DNA from: Arctopsyche grandis
Lineage: Eukaryota > Arthropoda > Insecta > Trichoptera > Hydropsychidae
Direction of reading: 5' to 3'
Assembly: GCF_051622035.1 (NCBI RefSeq)
Contig: NC_135358.1
Span: 24,184,501 to 24,248,500 of the forward strand
DNA: 64,000 nt
In this document: piece by piece, positions 1-11,300 of the stretch
How positions within the stretch are numbered: position 1 is the stretch's first letter
Layout: each line of letters begins with the position of its first letter
Position numbers and translations under genes: made by a program
The notes under the pieces: model-generated
The model's input: only the letters and a program-made list of their open reading frames with translations
Told to the model about the DNA's origin: nothing
The model's database searches: none

Positions 1-78
1 CAGGAAGGCGCATTTGGGGTTTACCTGTTAAGCCTTCCTGGTATATTTGTAAAATAAAAAATAAATAAAAATATAATA
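1..78 (+). mobile_element. SINE/LINE 3' tail, cut by the window edge
   Basis: The first bases form a hairpin with arms AGGAAGGC and GCCTTCCT, a loop containing ACCTGT, and then an A-rich tail of AAATA-type units. The same hairpin and tail end the SINE at 27775-28208, so this is the 3' end of another copy whose body lies left of the window. Confidence 0.75.
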
Positions 79-715
79 ATGGTGTATTATAATACTTGCA
101 TCAAATTATAAGTTTAATTGTTTATTTTTTTTAGTAATATTTGTATATGCAAAACTAGCACACAAAAATTGTATGCTATTTTTCAAGTTTTTTTTTCTTT
201 TTGATGATAATTTAAAAAAAATCAAATTTCAACAATATTTTACATCAATCTGGTCAATTTATGTATGAAATTACTTCAGAATTTCTTCAGTTGGTAGAAA
301 AAATTTCAGTTCACAAGTTTACGTCTTTAAAATTGTCATTAAAACACTTATAAATTAAGTAAATTATACATATGTTGCTCTTTAAGCGAATTTTCTTTTT
401 ATTTTACTTGGAAAATTCAAATAATGAATATGTTGTCTCAGTTAAATAATTGGTACTGATTTAGTAGCCCCCCCCCCCCCCCTAAATTATTTGTTTACAT
501 AATAAAGCATACGTATAAATACAATGTGTTAACAAATACCTGTCAAATCTTATCAATATTTATAATTATGTTTATTGATAATATCGTAGATACTTGATAG
601 TAATCATTCATAGACATTTGATATATTACTAGCTGATATTATCTTGTCATAATATTTGTCTATTAATATACACATTGGACTTACAAATAAAAAATGAGAA
701 ATCTGTATGATTTAG
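79..715. other. AT-rich sequence, no gene recognised
   Basis: This is presumably intron of the acyl-CoA ligase gene. It is very AT-rich and contains a run of 15 C at 468-482. No exon for the missing ligase N-terminus could be recognised here. Confidence 0.5.
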
Positions 716-2993
716 ATATGTAACGCCACTGGAGAGAAAGTTTCGTACCGTCAAATTCAAGAGAAGAGTATTAAACTTGCGATAGCTCTGCAGAAGCTCG
801 GTATCAATAAAGGAGATGTCGTCAGTATATCGAGTGAAAATCGATTTGAGTTCACCATCACTGCTATTGCTATCATGTCCATCGGAGCTATATCTGCTCC
901 TTTGAATATCTTATACACAGAACGTATGTAACTTTGAATATATGTACGATATGCTCTCAATATAAAATAATCTATCTATGTTTTTTTTTATTTCAGATGA
1001 ACTAATTCACGCTATGGGCATTTCGAAGCCAAAGTTGATATTCTGTTCTCCGCTGACGGCTCAGAAGATAATGACCGTCATGAAAGACGTACCATCCTTA
1101 CAGAAGCTAATATGTTACGGAAACAACAAACCAAATCCTTCAATCACCCTATACAAAGACTTGTTCGATCAAGTCAGTGATACATCCAAGTTTGAATTGG
1201 CCAAAGTTGACATCTACAAACAGCCCCTTATTATATTGTGTTCATCTGGTACAACCGGGTTGGCGAAAGGAGTCGCTTTATCGCATCACAATTTCTTGTT
1301 GGTTTCTTCGCATTTGAAGTATGAGCTTTTTTTAATTCTATTTCGTTGTAATAATATTTTGCATTGTAAAGGCCATCTCATTATTTCAGTTGTTTTCTTT
1401 TAGACGGCTGCTAATTGACGTTAATTCACCTGATGATTGTCTGCTATCACTGATACCGTGGTTCCACGCTTATGGTTTTATAACGCATGTGGTTTTGCTA
1501 GCTTTAAAAATACGATACGTGTTTATGGTCAAATTTGAAGAAGTTGCATTTTTAAGTGCAATACAAAACCATAAGGTTTATTTATTTATTTTTTAAATAA
1601 TTAAGTTTTCCATTCATTTTCATTTCTTTTCAGTTAGATGTGCTGCTTTTTAAGAAAGTTTAAGCTTAATTGGTTGTATAAATAATAATCTATTTCGTTC
1701 AAATATAGACTTCTGTTGAACATTCATATTTTTTTTGTGAGTGAGAAAGGGGTTAAACTTATCGAAAAACCAGCATATTTTCGGAAAATATTATTACAAT
1801 TAGCAAGCAAAAATCTCACTCGTTTGTGATATGGGAAAGTTAAAAGTAAAAGACTTACCAATCCAAGCTCAAATCTTCACTGCTTGTTTATATAAAAAGT
1901 AGTACCGCAGACAAAAATTAAATTAACATCGTACTCACTTTTATTGCGCATTTAACAATATAGATGTAAGTGAGAATGTGGTAAATTTGAAAGATAAAAT
2001 AAAAGTAAATTTGATATTGCAGGTTACAATAACAATGTTGGTGCCTCCTTTATTAGTTTTCTTGGCTAAACATCCATTGGTTGATAAATACAATTTGAGC
2101 AGTCTGAAAGAATTGTGGTGTGGGGCTGCACCATTAGCCAAAGAGACCCAAATCGCTGTTCAAAAACGAATTGGTGTAAAAAGAATTCAACAAGGCTATG
2201 GTATGACAGAAACCACGCTGGCAGTTTTACACAATGGTAATAGCGAAGTTAAACCAGGTTCTTGTGGGCTCGTCGTTCCTGGAACGACAGCTAAGGTTAA
2301 TATATTCAAAATATAAAGTTTAGGTTTTGTTATTCATTTTACTTATTATATAAGTCATATTTATCTTACTTATTAAATTATTTTTAGGTTGTCGATTTGC
2401 AAACAGGAGAATCCCTAGGACCATACAAGGAAGGTGAACTCTGTTTCAAAGGTCCCCTTATGATGTTAGGTTACGTTGGCGATACAGCTTCGACTCAAAA
2501 CATCTACGATTCTGAAGGGTGGTTGCACACTGGTGATGTGGGGTATTTTGACAAAGACCAGTATTTCTATGTTGTCGATAGAATAAAGGAACTCATTAAA
2601 TATAAAGGATTTCAGGTAATGAAAAACCTGCATTAAATTGATTATCCAACTAATATTATTGCAAATTTAAATATTTGTTTGTATATTTGATAGGTTCCAC
2701 CTGCTGAAATTGAAGCCATTCTTTTAGAATGTTCAGCAGTCAGAGATGTCGGGGTTGTTGGATTGCCAGATGAAAGGGCGGGAGAACTTCCAATAGCTTT
2801 CGTTGTTATTCAACCTGGTGCCAAAGTAACTGAAAAAGATTTAATTAAGTTTGTAGCTGATCGAGTGTCTGTGCCAAAGCAGTTACACGGTGGTGTCCGT
2901 TTTGTTAAGGAAATACCCAAAAATCCAAGCGGAAAGATATTGAGACGTGAGCTAAGAGAGCTGTTGAAGCAAACACCTACATCAAAGTTGTAA
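716..2993 (+). CDS. Luciferase-like acyl-CoA synthetase (4-coumarate-CoA ligase type), 5' partial
   Basis: ANL-superfamily enzyme that adenylates a carboxylic acid with ATP and transfers it to CoA. Six exons are seen: 716-923, 997-1318, 1404-1575, 2023-2295, 2388-2615 and 2694-2993, giving 500 codons. About 45 N-terminal residues are missing, because family members are near 545; the first exon is left of the window or hidden in 79-715. The AMP-binding loop [11 protein letters not shown] is in exon 2, QGYGMTETT in exon 4, and the hinge [11 protein letters not shown] plus [12 protein letters not shown] in exon 5. Exon 6 holds NPSGKILRR with the catalytic lysine. The protein ends in SKL, a canonical type 1 peroxisomal targeting signal, so a peroxisomal location is inferred. 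The natural substrate cannot be told; insects carry many such paralogues and most are fatty acyl-CoA synthetases without light emission. The exon 1 acceptor has a weak pyrimidine tract and is the least certain boundary. Confidence 0.86.
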
Positions 2994-3241
2994 TAAAATG
3001 AAATTTTTAAAATTCATAATAATATGTGTCAATCTGTGTTCATTTTGTATTTACATACTATGATAACTTTCTATTTACAACGACTTTATATTGAATTCCA
3101 AATAATAAATGTGATTGTGAAATAAATTATGTCTCCATATATGTATTATATATGTCTATGTATTGTGTCTTCATTGTAAAACAAATAAATTTGTATATCT
3201 GTGATGAAACTTATTTAATTAAATTAGATATGCATTTCTGA
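2994..3241. other. Acyl-CoA ligase 3' flank
   Basis: AT-rich sequence after the ligase stop. AATAAA hexamers near 3107, 3121 and 3184 are plausible polyadenylation signals for the upstream gene. Confidence 0.5.
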
Positions 3242-3488
3242 GGTCTACCTCACGGGACTGAAAGTGAAACGCCCGAAAACGCAAATATCGGAAGGCAAAG
3301 ATCGAAAATCGAAAGATCTTAAGTCGAAAGATAAAAAAAGGGTCTCTCCTCCTGTCGTACATACTCACTTAATTTGCGCGAGCAGGATACAATAGGAACA
3401 AGAGGAACAGGCTTTTCCTCCCGTATTCTACGCGCGCACATTAAACAAGGCTGTATGACAAAAAGAGAAATAATTTCACCGCATGCCA

Positions 3489-3573
<85 letters not shown>

Positions 3574-3684
3574 CATAGTACCGTTTACCATGTACCCTTT
3601 TTTTTTTGATCTTTCGATTTTCGATCTTTGCCTTCCGATATTTGCGTTTTCGGGCGTTTCACTTTCGGTCCCGTGAGGGAGACC
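3242..3684. mobile_element. Inverted-repeat element (MITE) with a (TA)n core
   Basis: Two arms of about 75 bp are near-perfect reverse complements: 3242-3318 and roughly 3608-3684. They start with GGTCTACCTCACGGGACT and end with the complement of that sequence. The interior carries a pure TA microsatellite at about 3490-3564. No transposase is present, so it is non-autonomous. No clean target-site duplication is visible, so the superfamily is not assigned. Confidence 0.85.
3490..3564. repeat. (TA)n microsatellite
   Basis: About 75 bp of uninterrupted TA dinucleotides inside the inverted-repeat element. Confidence 0.95.
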
Positions 3685-3807
3685 AGAATTTTTTACAAGG
3701 CTATTCTATGTTTCACTTCGCTAATTTACAATTTTAGCTGTGTGGCAGTGAACAAAAGTGAACCTTAAAAATGTTAAAAACATCGATTGTTTCAAAAGCA
3801 ATTAGAG

Positions 3808-4390
3808 CCTGCACATACAGAGAGAGGGCTGAAGTTCCACGTTCCGCGTTTGGACTTCATTCAAAGAAATGTTCTCTGACTCCAGCGATTTTTGTCATGT
3901 ATGGACTTGTTCACACAGCAAGCCAGAGAAATTTTATAATAATACATTTCTCTGCAGCAAGCAGTCAGATCGCGGTACTCACTCCGAACGGTAAGTTCTA
4001 TTCACGCCAAGACAAAGTTCGCTTGCCTGCCACGATATTCGTTACAGAAAAAATAATTGAATTAGGCAGAGAAAAAAACATTTACAAATAATAATATTAT
4101 ATATTATATCATTCCAAGAAACTCAGATAATTTTATTAGCCCCCTAATATTTAAACGTCATAGGCGAATCTAAGGGTGGTGCCATGTCCTCCCCTTAAAT
4201 GAATTTAATTTCACATACATATATACGTGCTTTGGTTTTTCCAAATCCTCATTTTAACTTTCGCACACAGCAAGCAGGCAGAACTGTCTGCTTGTTGTGT
4301 GCGTTGTTGCGAACAAGTCCATACATGACAAAGATCGCTAAAGTCCAAACGCAGAACGTGGAACTCCAGCTCGCTCTCTGTGTACGCAGG
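3808..4390. mobile_element. Fold-back repeat with arms of about 90 bp
   Basis: The stretch 3808-3923 and the stretch 4299-4390 are inverted copies. Shared blocks include GGAGTTCCACGTTC (GAAGTTCCACGTTC in the left arm), GCGTTTGGACTT and GTCATGTATGGACTTGTTC. The left arm has about 25 extra bases after GGACTTC. The spacer holds no coding sequence. This is a large hairpin or the ends of a deleted element. Confidence 0.8.
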
Positions 4391-4564
4391 TTCTTGAACG
4401 AAACAATGTTCACGCGTACATAATGACGATCCATATCTATATAATTCGTTAAAATTATGATAATTTTCATTACCAAAAAGATTGACAAAAAGTGAGCTCC
4501 GGCACCTTTTAAAAAAGAGCCTGTAGGAATCTAGCACGACTTGTGCTAATACGAATTCGACCAA

Positions 4565-4739
4565 TTTTTAATTTTTGGGTGTGACCAGTTTTTTCGTGAC
4601 CAATTTTCGGGTGTGACCAGTTTTAGCGTGTGACCAGTTTTCTCGTAACCAGTTTTAGGGTGTGAACAGTTTTAGTGTGACGGATGATCACGCGTGACCG
4701 ATCTAGAGCGACCGGTTCACATTTGACTAGTAATCACCG
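4565..4739. repeat. Tandem GTGTGACCAGTTTTA repeat, half of a fold-back element
   Basis: Six or so degenerate copies of GTGTGACCAGTTTTA run head to tail and are followed by GACCGATCTAGAGCGACCGG and then TTCACATTTGACTAGTAATC. The same end is found at 17663-17726, where a full inverted copy exists. Here only one arm remains. Confidence 0.8.
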
Positions 4740-5550
4740 AATCGACTCGTGATATGCAATGAAATTAATTTGTACTGGGCGTTTGTAACTTCCAGATTGG
4801 AGGTCAATTGTGGTCTAATCGAAAGTTTTATCGATATTTTTTATTGAATATTATGCTCTAGTATATTTGATTAAAATTTTACCAAAAATATAATGACTTT
4901 TGTAGAAATTTTGATTAGAATATGCACCCCGGAGTTTATATTTTGTGTAAAAATTAAAAATTTCTCAAAGGTTTTTAAAGAAGACCTCCGCTTGACTCCT
5001 CTATTTTAATCAATTATTAAAGTTGAACATGTTTTGTTTATAAAAATAAATAAATATTTCAACTAAATAAACATTTCATCACCATAGAACGTTTTTAAGT
5101 AAAAAACCATTAAATATCGAAATTAAATGCTCTACGTCAGAGCATCGTAACTTGAGTACCGCGGCAACGTAGAAGCGTATAGCACTATATAGATTTAACG
5201 CGTTCGAACGAGATGCGTGAAAAGGTTGCGATGCTCTGCTCTACGTTATACATGGGTGGTTATAGGTAAAAGAAATACTTAACTTGCCTACTTTATTGGA
5301 TTTTAAAGCTTAAAAATATGAAACGTGTAGCATTATTAAGAGTTCGTTTTGTACTCTCAGTGGTTCTCCCGTTAACTTTTAACTAATTTTAATGTATTAC
5401 TTAAATATAAACAACAAACAATTGTGGTGTTTCCCCTACTCAATTTTGAATAAGATAAATGCGGCAGCACTGTAATATTACATTGGTATTTTTTTCATAT
5501 GGCAATCTAGGTTAACGCGCGAACTGTGTTGACGTTTGTCAAATACTGCC
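4740..5550. other. POLE upstream region
   Basis: No coding sequence is seen. A short inverted repeat sits at about 5126-5252 (CAGAGCATCGTAAC against GTTGCGATGCTCTG). The 30 bp before the POLE ATG include CGCGCGAACTG, the nearest GC-rich patch and a likely promoter/5'UTR zone. No TATA box is convincing. Confidence 0.4.
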
Positions 5551-8321
5551 ATGGTGTTACGGAATACAGGTCGCTACTTTCGGTCCGCGGCGCCGGAAAA
5601 TGAACCTTCGACGAGTAATAACTCAGGATATCGGTATTCAATCCATTATCTAATCTAGATTAAATTTCATAACAATTTAATTATAAACATACATATGCAT
5701 GCACATTGTTTAGAGATTCACAATAACATAACTAACATAACAATTTATCATACAGAGAGGATTCTTCGGAATCGAGAATTTCCATAGCTCTAGAAAATGA
5801 TAGGATCGATTCAAAATATGGCTTCGATCGAGTGCGAGATCATCTTGAGCGAACTGGATTTCTTCTTAACATGCATTCCGTAAGTTTTTTTTTTAAATCG
5901 AGTTATTACTACGTTTTATGTCACTTGTCGTAACATTTTATTATTCTTCAGACCGAAATTCTCGACGAAGACAAGAGGCTGGTTGCAGCCATGGATTATT
6001 ACTTCATGAAAATGGATGGAACAAGATTTAAAATTTCACTGGCTTTTCAACCATATTTTTTTATAGCTGCGAGAAAAGAGTGTGAACAAGAAGTTATACT
6101 ATTTCTAAGTAAAAAATTTGCCGGTACGATAGCCAAAATAGAAACAATCGAAAAGGAAGATCTTGATTTGGTTAGTTTCAATTGAATTTTTGAATATTTG
6201 ATATATCACATGTAATGTAGTATATAGTATAAAATTTCTTTGTAATTTTCAGCCCAACCACTTATCCAATTTGAGGCAAAATTATATTAAATTATCTTTT
6301 ATGTCAGTAAATGAAATGATTAAAGTGCGAAAAGAGCTTTTAACTGCAGCTAATAAAAATAAAGAACGGGAAAAAACTGATACAATCTATACAGAAATGT
6401 TAGCTAACGCTATGACTAGTTCTGCTGCTTTGGAACATGCTAAAAAAACTACAGATCACATGGAAAATATCATTGATATTCGGTAAGATAAACCTTTGAA
6501 TTTTGTCATAAAATAATCAAATACACATACATATTTATCTTTTTCATTTTTATACAGAGAACACGATGTTCCCTATCATGTCAGAGTTTCCATTGATATG
6601 AAAATATTCTGTGGATTATGGTATACAATTAAATCACGCGGTTCCGGTACTGAACCTCCCCTGATTACGAAACGTGACGATATTTTAGAGAGACCTGATC
6701 CAATCGTTTTAGCCTTTGACATTGAAACGACGAAACTGCCACTTAAATTTCCTGACTCTCAAACTGATCAAATTATGATGATTTCATACATGATTGATGG
6801 ACAAGGATACCTAATTACAAATAGAGAAATCATATCAAGCGACATTGAAGATTTCGAATTCACTCCCAAACCTGAATTCGAAGGGTTAGTGTTATATGCT
6901 GTGTATGATACTTATATTAACAACATATTTTGTCTTTACTAATAAATATTTGTTTATAGATTCTTCACGATCTTCAATGAACCAAATGAAATGTCTCTTA
7001 TACAAAAATTCTTTGATCATATTTTAGACATCAGACCACACATATTCGTAACATACAATGGTAATTTTTTTTATTTCAACTCATCAATGTGTATATTGAC
7101 TTGAGCTTTTATTTGCTTATTAATATTTATAGGGGATTTTTTCGATTGGCCATTTATTGAAACTCGTGCCCAAACCCACGGTTTAAATATGCATAGAGAA
7201 ATTGGTTTCTCTAAAAACAATTCCAGAGACGGTACATATCTCAGTAGGCCTGCAATGCATATGGATTGCTTATGGTAATATATATTTTTACTATTTTATG
7301 TTATGTGTTTGATCAACATTTCTCAAAACATCTTTGATACAATGTCAATTTTTTAAATGGTATTCGGTAATTAAATATCCAATCAGGTAATTTACTGTTG
7401 TCTGGCTCCTAAACTGGAACACATTATTATTATACAATTTAAATTTATAGTTTTACTTAATTTGAATACTGTTAAATTATTTTAGTTGGGTCAAAAGAGA
7501 CTCTTATTTGCCCGTTGGATCTCAAGGCTTGAAAGCCGTAGCTAAAGCTAAGCTCAGATATGATCCTGTTGAACTGGATCCTGAAGATATGTGTAAAATG
7601 GCTACAGAACAACCCGAGGTATAATTGCACCCATACTTTTTACATATGTATATATTATTATTTATTTTAATCAAAGAATTTATTTTTAGGTCCTTGCTAA
7701 TTATTCTGTGTCTGATGCTGTTGCTACATATTACTTATATATGAAATATGTTCATCCATTCATATTTGCTTTGTGTACTATAATTCCTCAAGAGCCTGAT
7801 GAAGTATTTGATATATATTTTTTTAATATTAATTTCATAAGATTTATTGAAAATACATTTGTACATCTCTATTTTAAGGTTTTGCGAAAAGGTTCAGGAA
7901 CTCTTTGTGAATCTCTTCTAATGGTTGAAGCTTTTCATGCGAATATAATTTTTCCTAACAAACAAATCGAGGAATTGAATAAACTCACACCAGATGGCCA
8001 TCTATTGGAGCAAGAGACCTATGTTGGTGGTCATGTTGAAGCCTTAGAATCTGGGGTTTTTCGAGCTGATATTCCATGCCGATTTCGCCTAGTTCCAGAG
8101 GCGTTTGACAAATTGATTAAATCCATACCAAATGTTATGAAACATGCTATCGAAGTTGAAGAAAACGTTTCATTGGATTTGGTAACGAATTTCGATGAAA
8201 TTTGCTCTGAAATTAAAATCAAATTGGAAACATTGAGAGATCACCCAAATCGATTAGAAAATCCAGTCATATATCATTTGGATGTTGGTGCTATGTATCC
8301 TAATATTATTTTAACTAATCG
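5551..8321 (+). other. POLE: POLE exons 1-10: N-terminal and exonuclease domains
   Basis: Exons: 5551-5633, 5756-5879, 5952-6170, 6253-6482, 6558-6884, 6960-7060, 7133-7274, 7486-7618, 7690-7803, 7879-8321. Exo I is FDIETTK (D273, E275) in exon 5, Exo II is NGDFFDWP across exons 6-7, and Exo III is [13 protein letters not shown] in exon 9. Proline 284 corresponds to human P286 and is the normal residue, so proofreading should be intact. Exon 10 ends with polymerase motif [15 protein letters not shown]. Confidence 0.95.
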
Positions 8322-11300
8322 GTAAAACTGTTTTCTCAACATAATTTTATTTTGTAGATTGAAATTTATCTATAAATATGAAAATATACATATTTGTATT
8401 TTCAGATTACAGCCATCAGCAATGGTTAATTCTAGTATTTGTGCAGTGTGTGATCATAATCGTCCTGGTGCGACTTGCCAAAGAGACATGGAATGGGTTT
8501 GGAGAGGAGATTACAGTAAGTGTTGACAATAACTACATGAGAATATTTATTCAATTGAATGATTGTATCTATAAGATCATTGTTAAATTAGTGCCCGCTA
8601 CTAGAAATGAATACCAACGAATTCAACAACAGTTGGAGATCGAAAAATTTCCATCTCTTCATCCAGGCGGTGCACCAAGACCCTTTCATGTTCTGCCCAA
8701 AGAAGATCAAGTATTTTTTTTATTCTTTATATACAGTGTCAGTTATACATATGTCAGTTTTTATATTATTTTTAAAACGACTATTCATTTTTAGGCAGCT
8801 TACGAAAAGAAACGATTGGCTGATTACTGCCGAGTGGCTTACAGAAAGACGAAAATAACTAAAGAAGAAGTGAAAACCACTACAATATGTCAAAAGGAAA
8901 ATTCTTTCTATGTCGACACTGTGCGAGCTTTCCGAGATAGACGATATGAATACAAAGCGCTCAATAAACAAGCTAAGCAAAAAGTTACAGAAGCCATTGC
9001 TTCTGGCAATGCTGGTGATGTAAAATTAGCTAAAAGTTGTGAAGTTTTGTACGATTCCCTTCAATTAGCTCACAAATGTATTTTAAATTCGTTTTATGGT
9101 TACGTCATGAGACGAGGGTAATTTTCCGATTAGTTATGATAAAAAAATCACATATTGTGTTAATGATTTATTAACAGAGGTGTAATTTTTTCAGTGCTCG
9201 TTGGCATAGCATGGAAATGGCAGGGATCGTTTGTTATACTGGAGCTCATATAATTATGAAAGCTCGTGAAATAATAGAACAAGTCGGTCGTCCATTAGAA
9301 TTAGATACTGATGGAATATGGTGCGTACTTCCAGCATCGTTCCCTGAAACGTTTACTGTGCTGTCTGAACATCCAAAGAAGAAAACCATTCATGTTTCAT
9401 ATCCCAATGCCATATTGAATGCCATGGTTAAAGTAAGTACATATAATATACTTTTTCATTACTTTGATTTTCATTTTTTCCTTATACCTATAATATATTT
9501 TGTTCAGGATCACTTTACAAACGATCAATATCATGAATTGGAAGATCGTGCCACTACGACATATAGTCAAAGATCTGAAAATTCTATATTCTTCGAAGTC
9601 GACGGTCCCTATTTGGGAATGGTGCTACCTGCATCCAAAGAAGAAGGCAAAAGGTTGAAAAAACGATATGCTGTTTTCAACTTTGACGGATCATTGGCCG
9701 AATTGAAGGGATTTGAAGTGAAACGACGTGGAGAACTACAAATCATCAAAATATTTCAATCATCAGTATTTGAAGCTTTCCTGCGGGGCGACACTCTCGA
9801 AACTTGCTATGCTTCTGTCGCCAAAGTCGCCGATTATTGGCTCGACGTTTTATTCAGCAAAGGTGGTAATATGGTCGACGCTGAACTATTTGAACTTATA
9901 TCCGAAAACAGGTCCATGTCAAAAAAACTCGAAGAGTATGGCGCTCAAAAATCCACATCTATATCAACTGCGAAACGATTGGCCGAATTCCTTGGGGATC
10001 AGATGGTCAAAGATGCTGGCTTGGCGTGCAAGTTTATAATATCTCGCAAGCCAGAAGGTGCTCCAGTTACCGAACGAGCTGTACCCTTAGCCATATTTCA
10101 GTCAGACCCATCCATCAAACGACATTATTTGCGACGCTGGCTCAAAGACAATTCAATCAATGATGATATCAACATTCGAGATGTGCTTGATTGGGATTAT
10201 TATATAGAGCGGTTGAGTGGTACTATACAAAAAATTATCACAATTCCAGCAGCAATGCAAGGCGTAATTAAATTGTTTATCTATTGATCTTAGGTATTAC
10301 TTATTTTGGTATTCATTTGAATTTATTTATTATTTTAGATAGCAAATCCAGTTAGTCGAGTAAAACATCCTGATTGGTTACATAAAAAAATGCTAGAGAA
10401 AAATGATGTTTTGAAACAACGGAAAATTAGTGAATTATTCTCTTCAAAACCAAAGGCCACAAATGATTTTCAAACAGAAAATAATAGCGAAAATACTGTA
10501 AATTTTATTTTTACAATCTTTTTCATTATATATATTCTAAATTAATACAATTTCTTGCCAATCGACGAATGTCGATCAAATTTTTCCTCATATGTAATTC
10601 ATATGTGCTATATTTTAAAGATAAACGACATTGAAGATATCGGCCAGCATCCTGGAAACTCTTCTACATTTATCAAGCCCATCATTGCAACAGTTAAACG
10701 AAAACGTAAACCATCTAATGAGGAAGATCAATCACTCAAATATTCGACTTGGAGAGAAGCACTTGGACCACCACCTCCATTTGGAACCACTAAGGTACTG
10801 ATTACTGATACATACCAACTTTCATTTCCTAAAAATAATCAACTACAATTGTCATTTTCGAAATTTTAGGCTGAAAGACTCGCTTGGATTGTTTTCCAAA
10901 AGAAGAAATGGTCTTGGCAAATAGCAAAGAGGGGTCGCGGTAGTGGAAATAAAAAAGGTTAATATAAGACATAAATCAATAGAATAAAATATTACTCTTC
11001 TATGCAATGTAGTACAATAAAACATTTTAACAGGCAAACGATCCTTTGTGAATAATGCTATTGAAACCGATGAATACATCGCACCAATTCAAAATCACGC
11101 TCCCTCTAGTACGCTGGGAGGATTCTTAAAAAGAGCTCAAAGAGTCTTATTAGATACACCATGGCAAATTATTCAAGTAATATATTTGTTTTAATTAATT
11201 TATGACACGCCTTGGCAAATGTTGAAACATTACATTATGTATTTGTATTTTTAGGTAATGGAAAGTGGTGAACCAGGAATGTTTCGTCTTTGGGCTTTGG

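Noticed and set aside
3374-3676. 100-codon frame with Tyr-Ile repeats
   Set aside because: It is a translation of the TA microsatellite and element arms.
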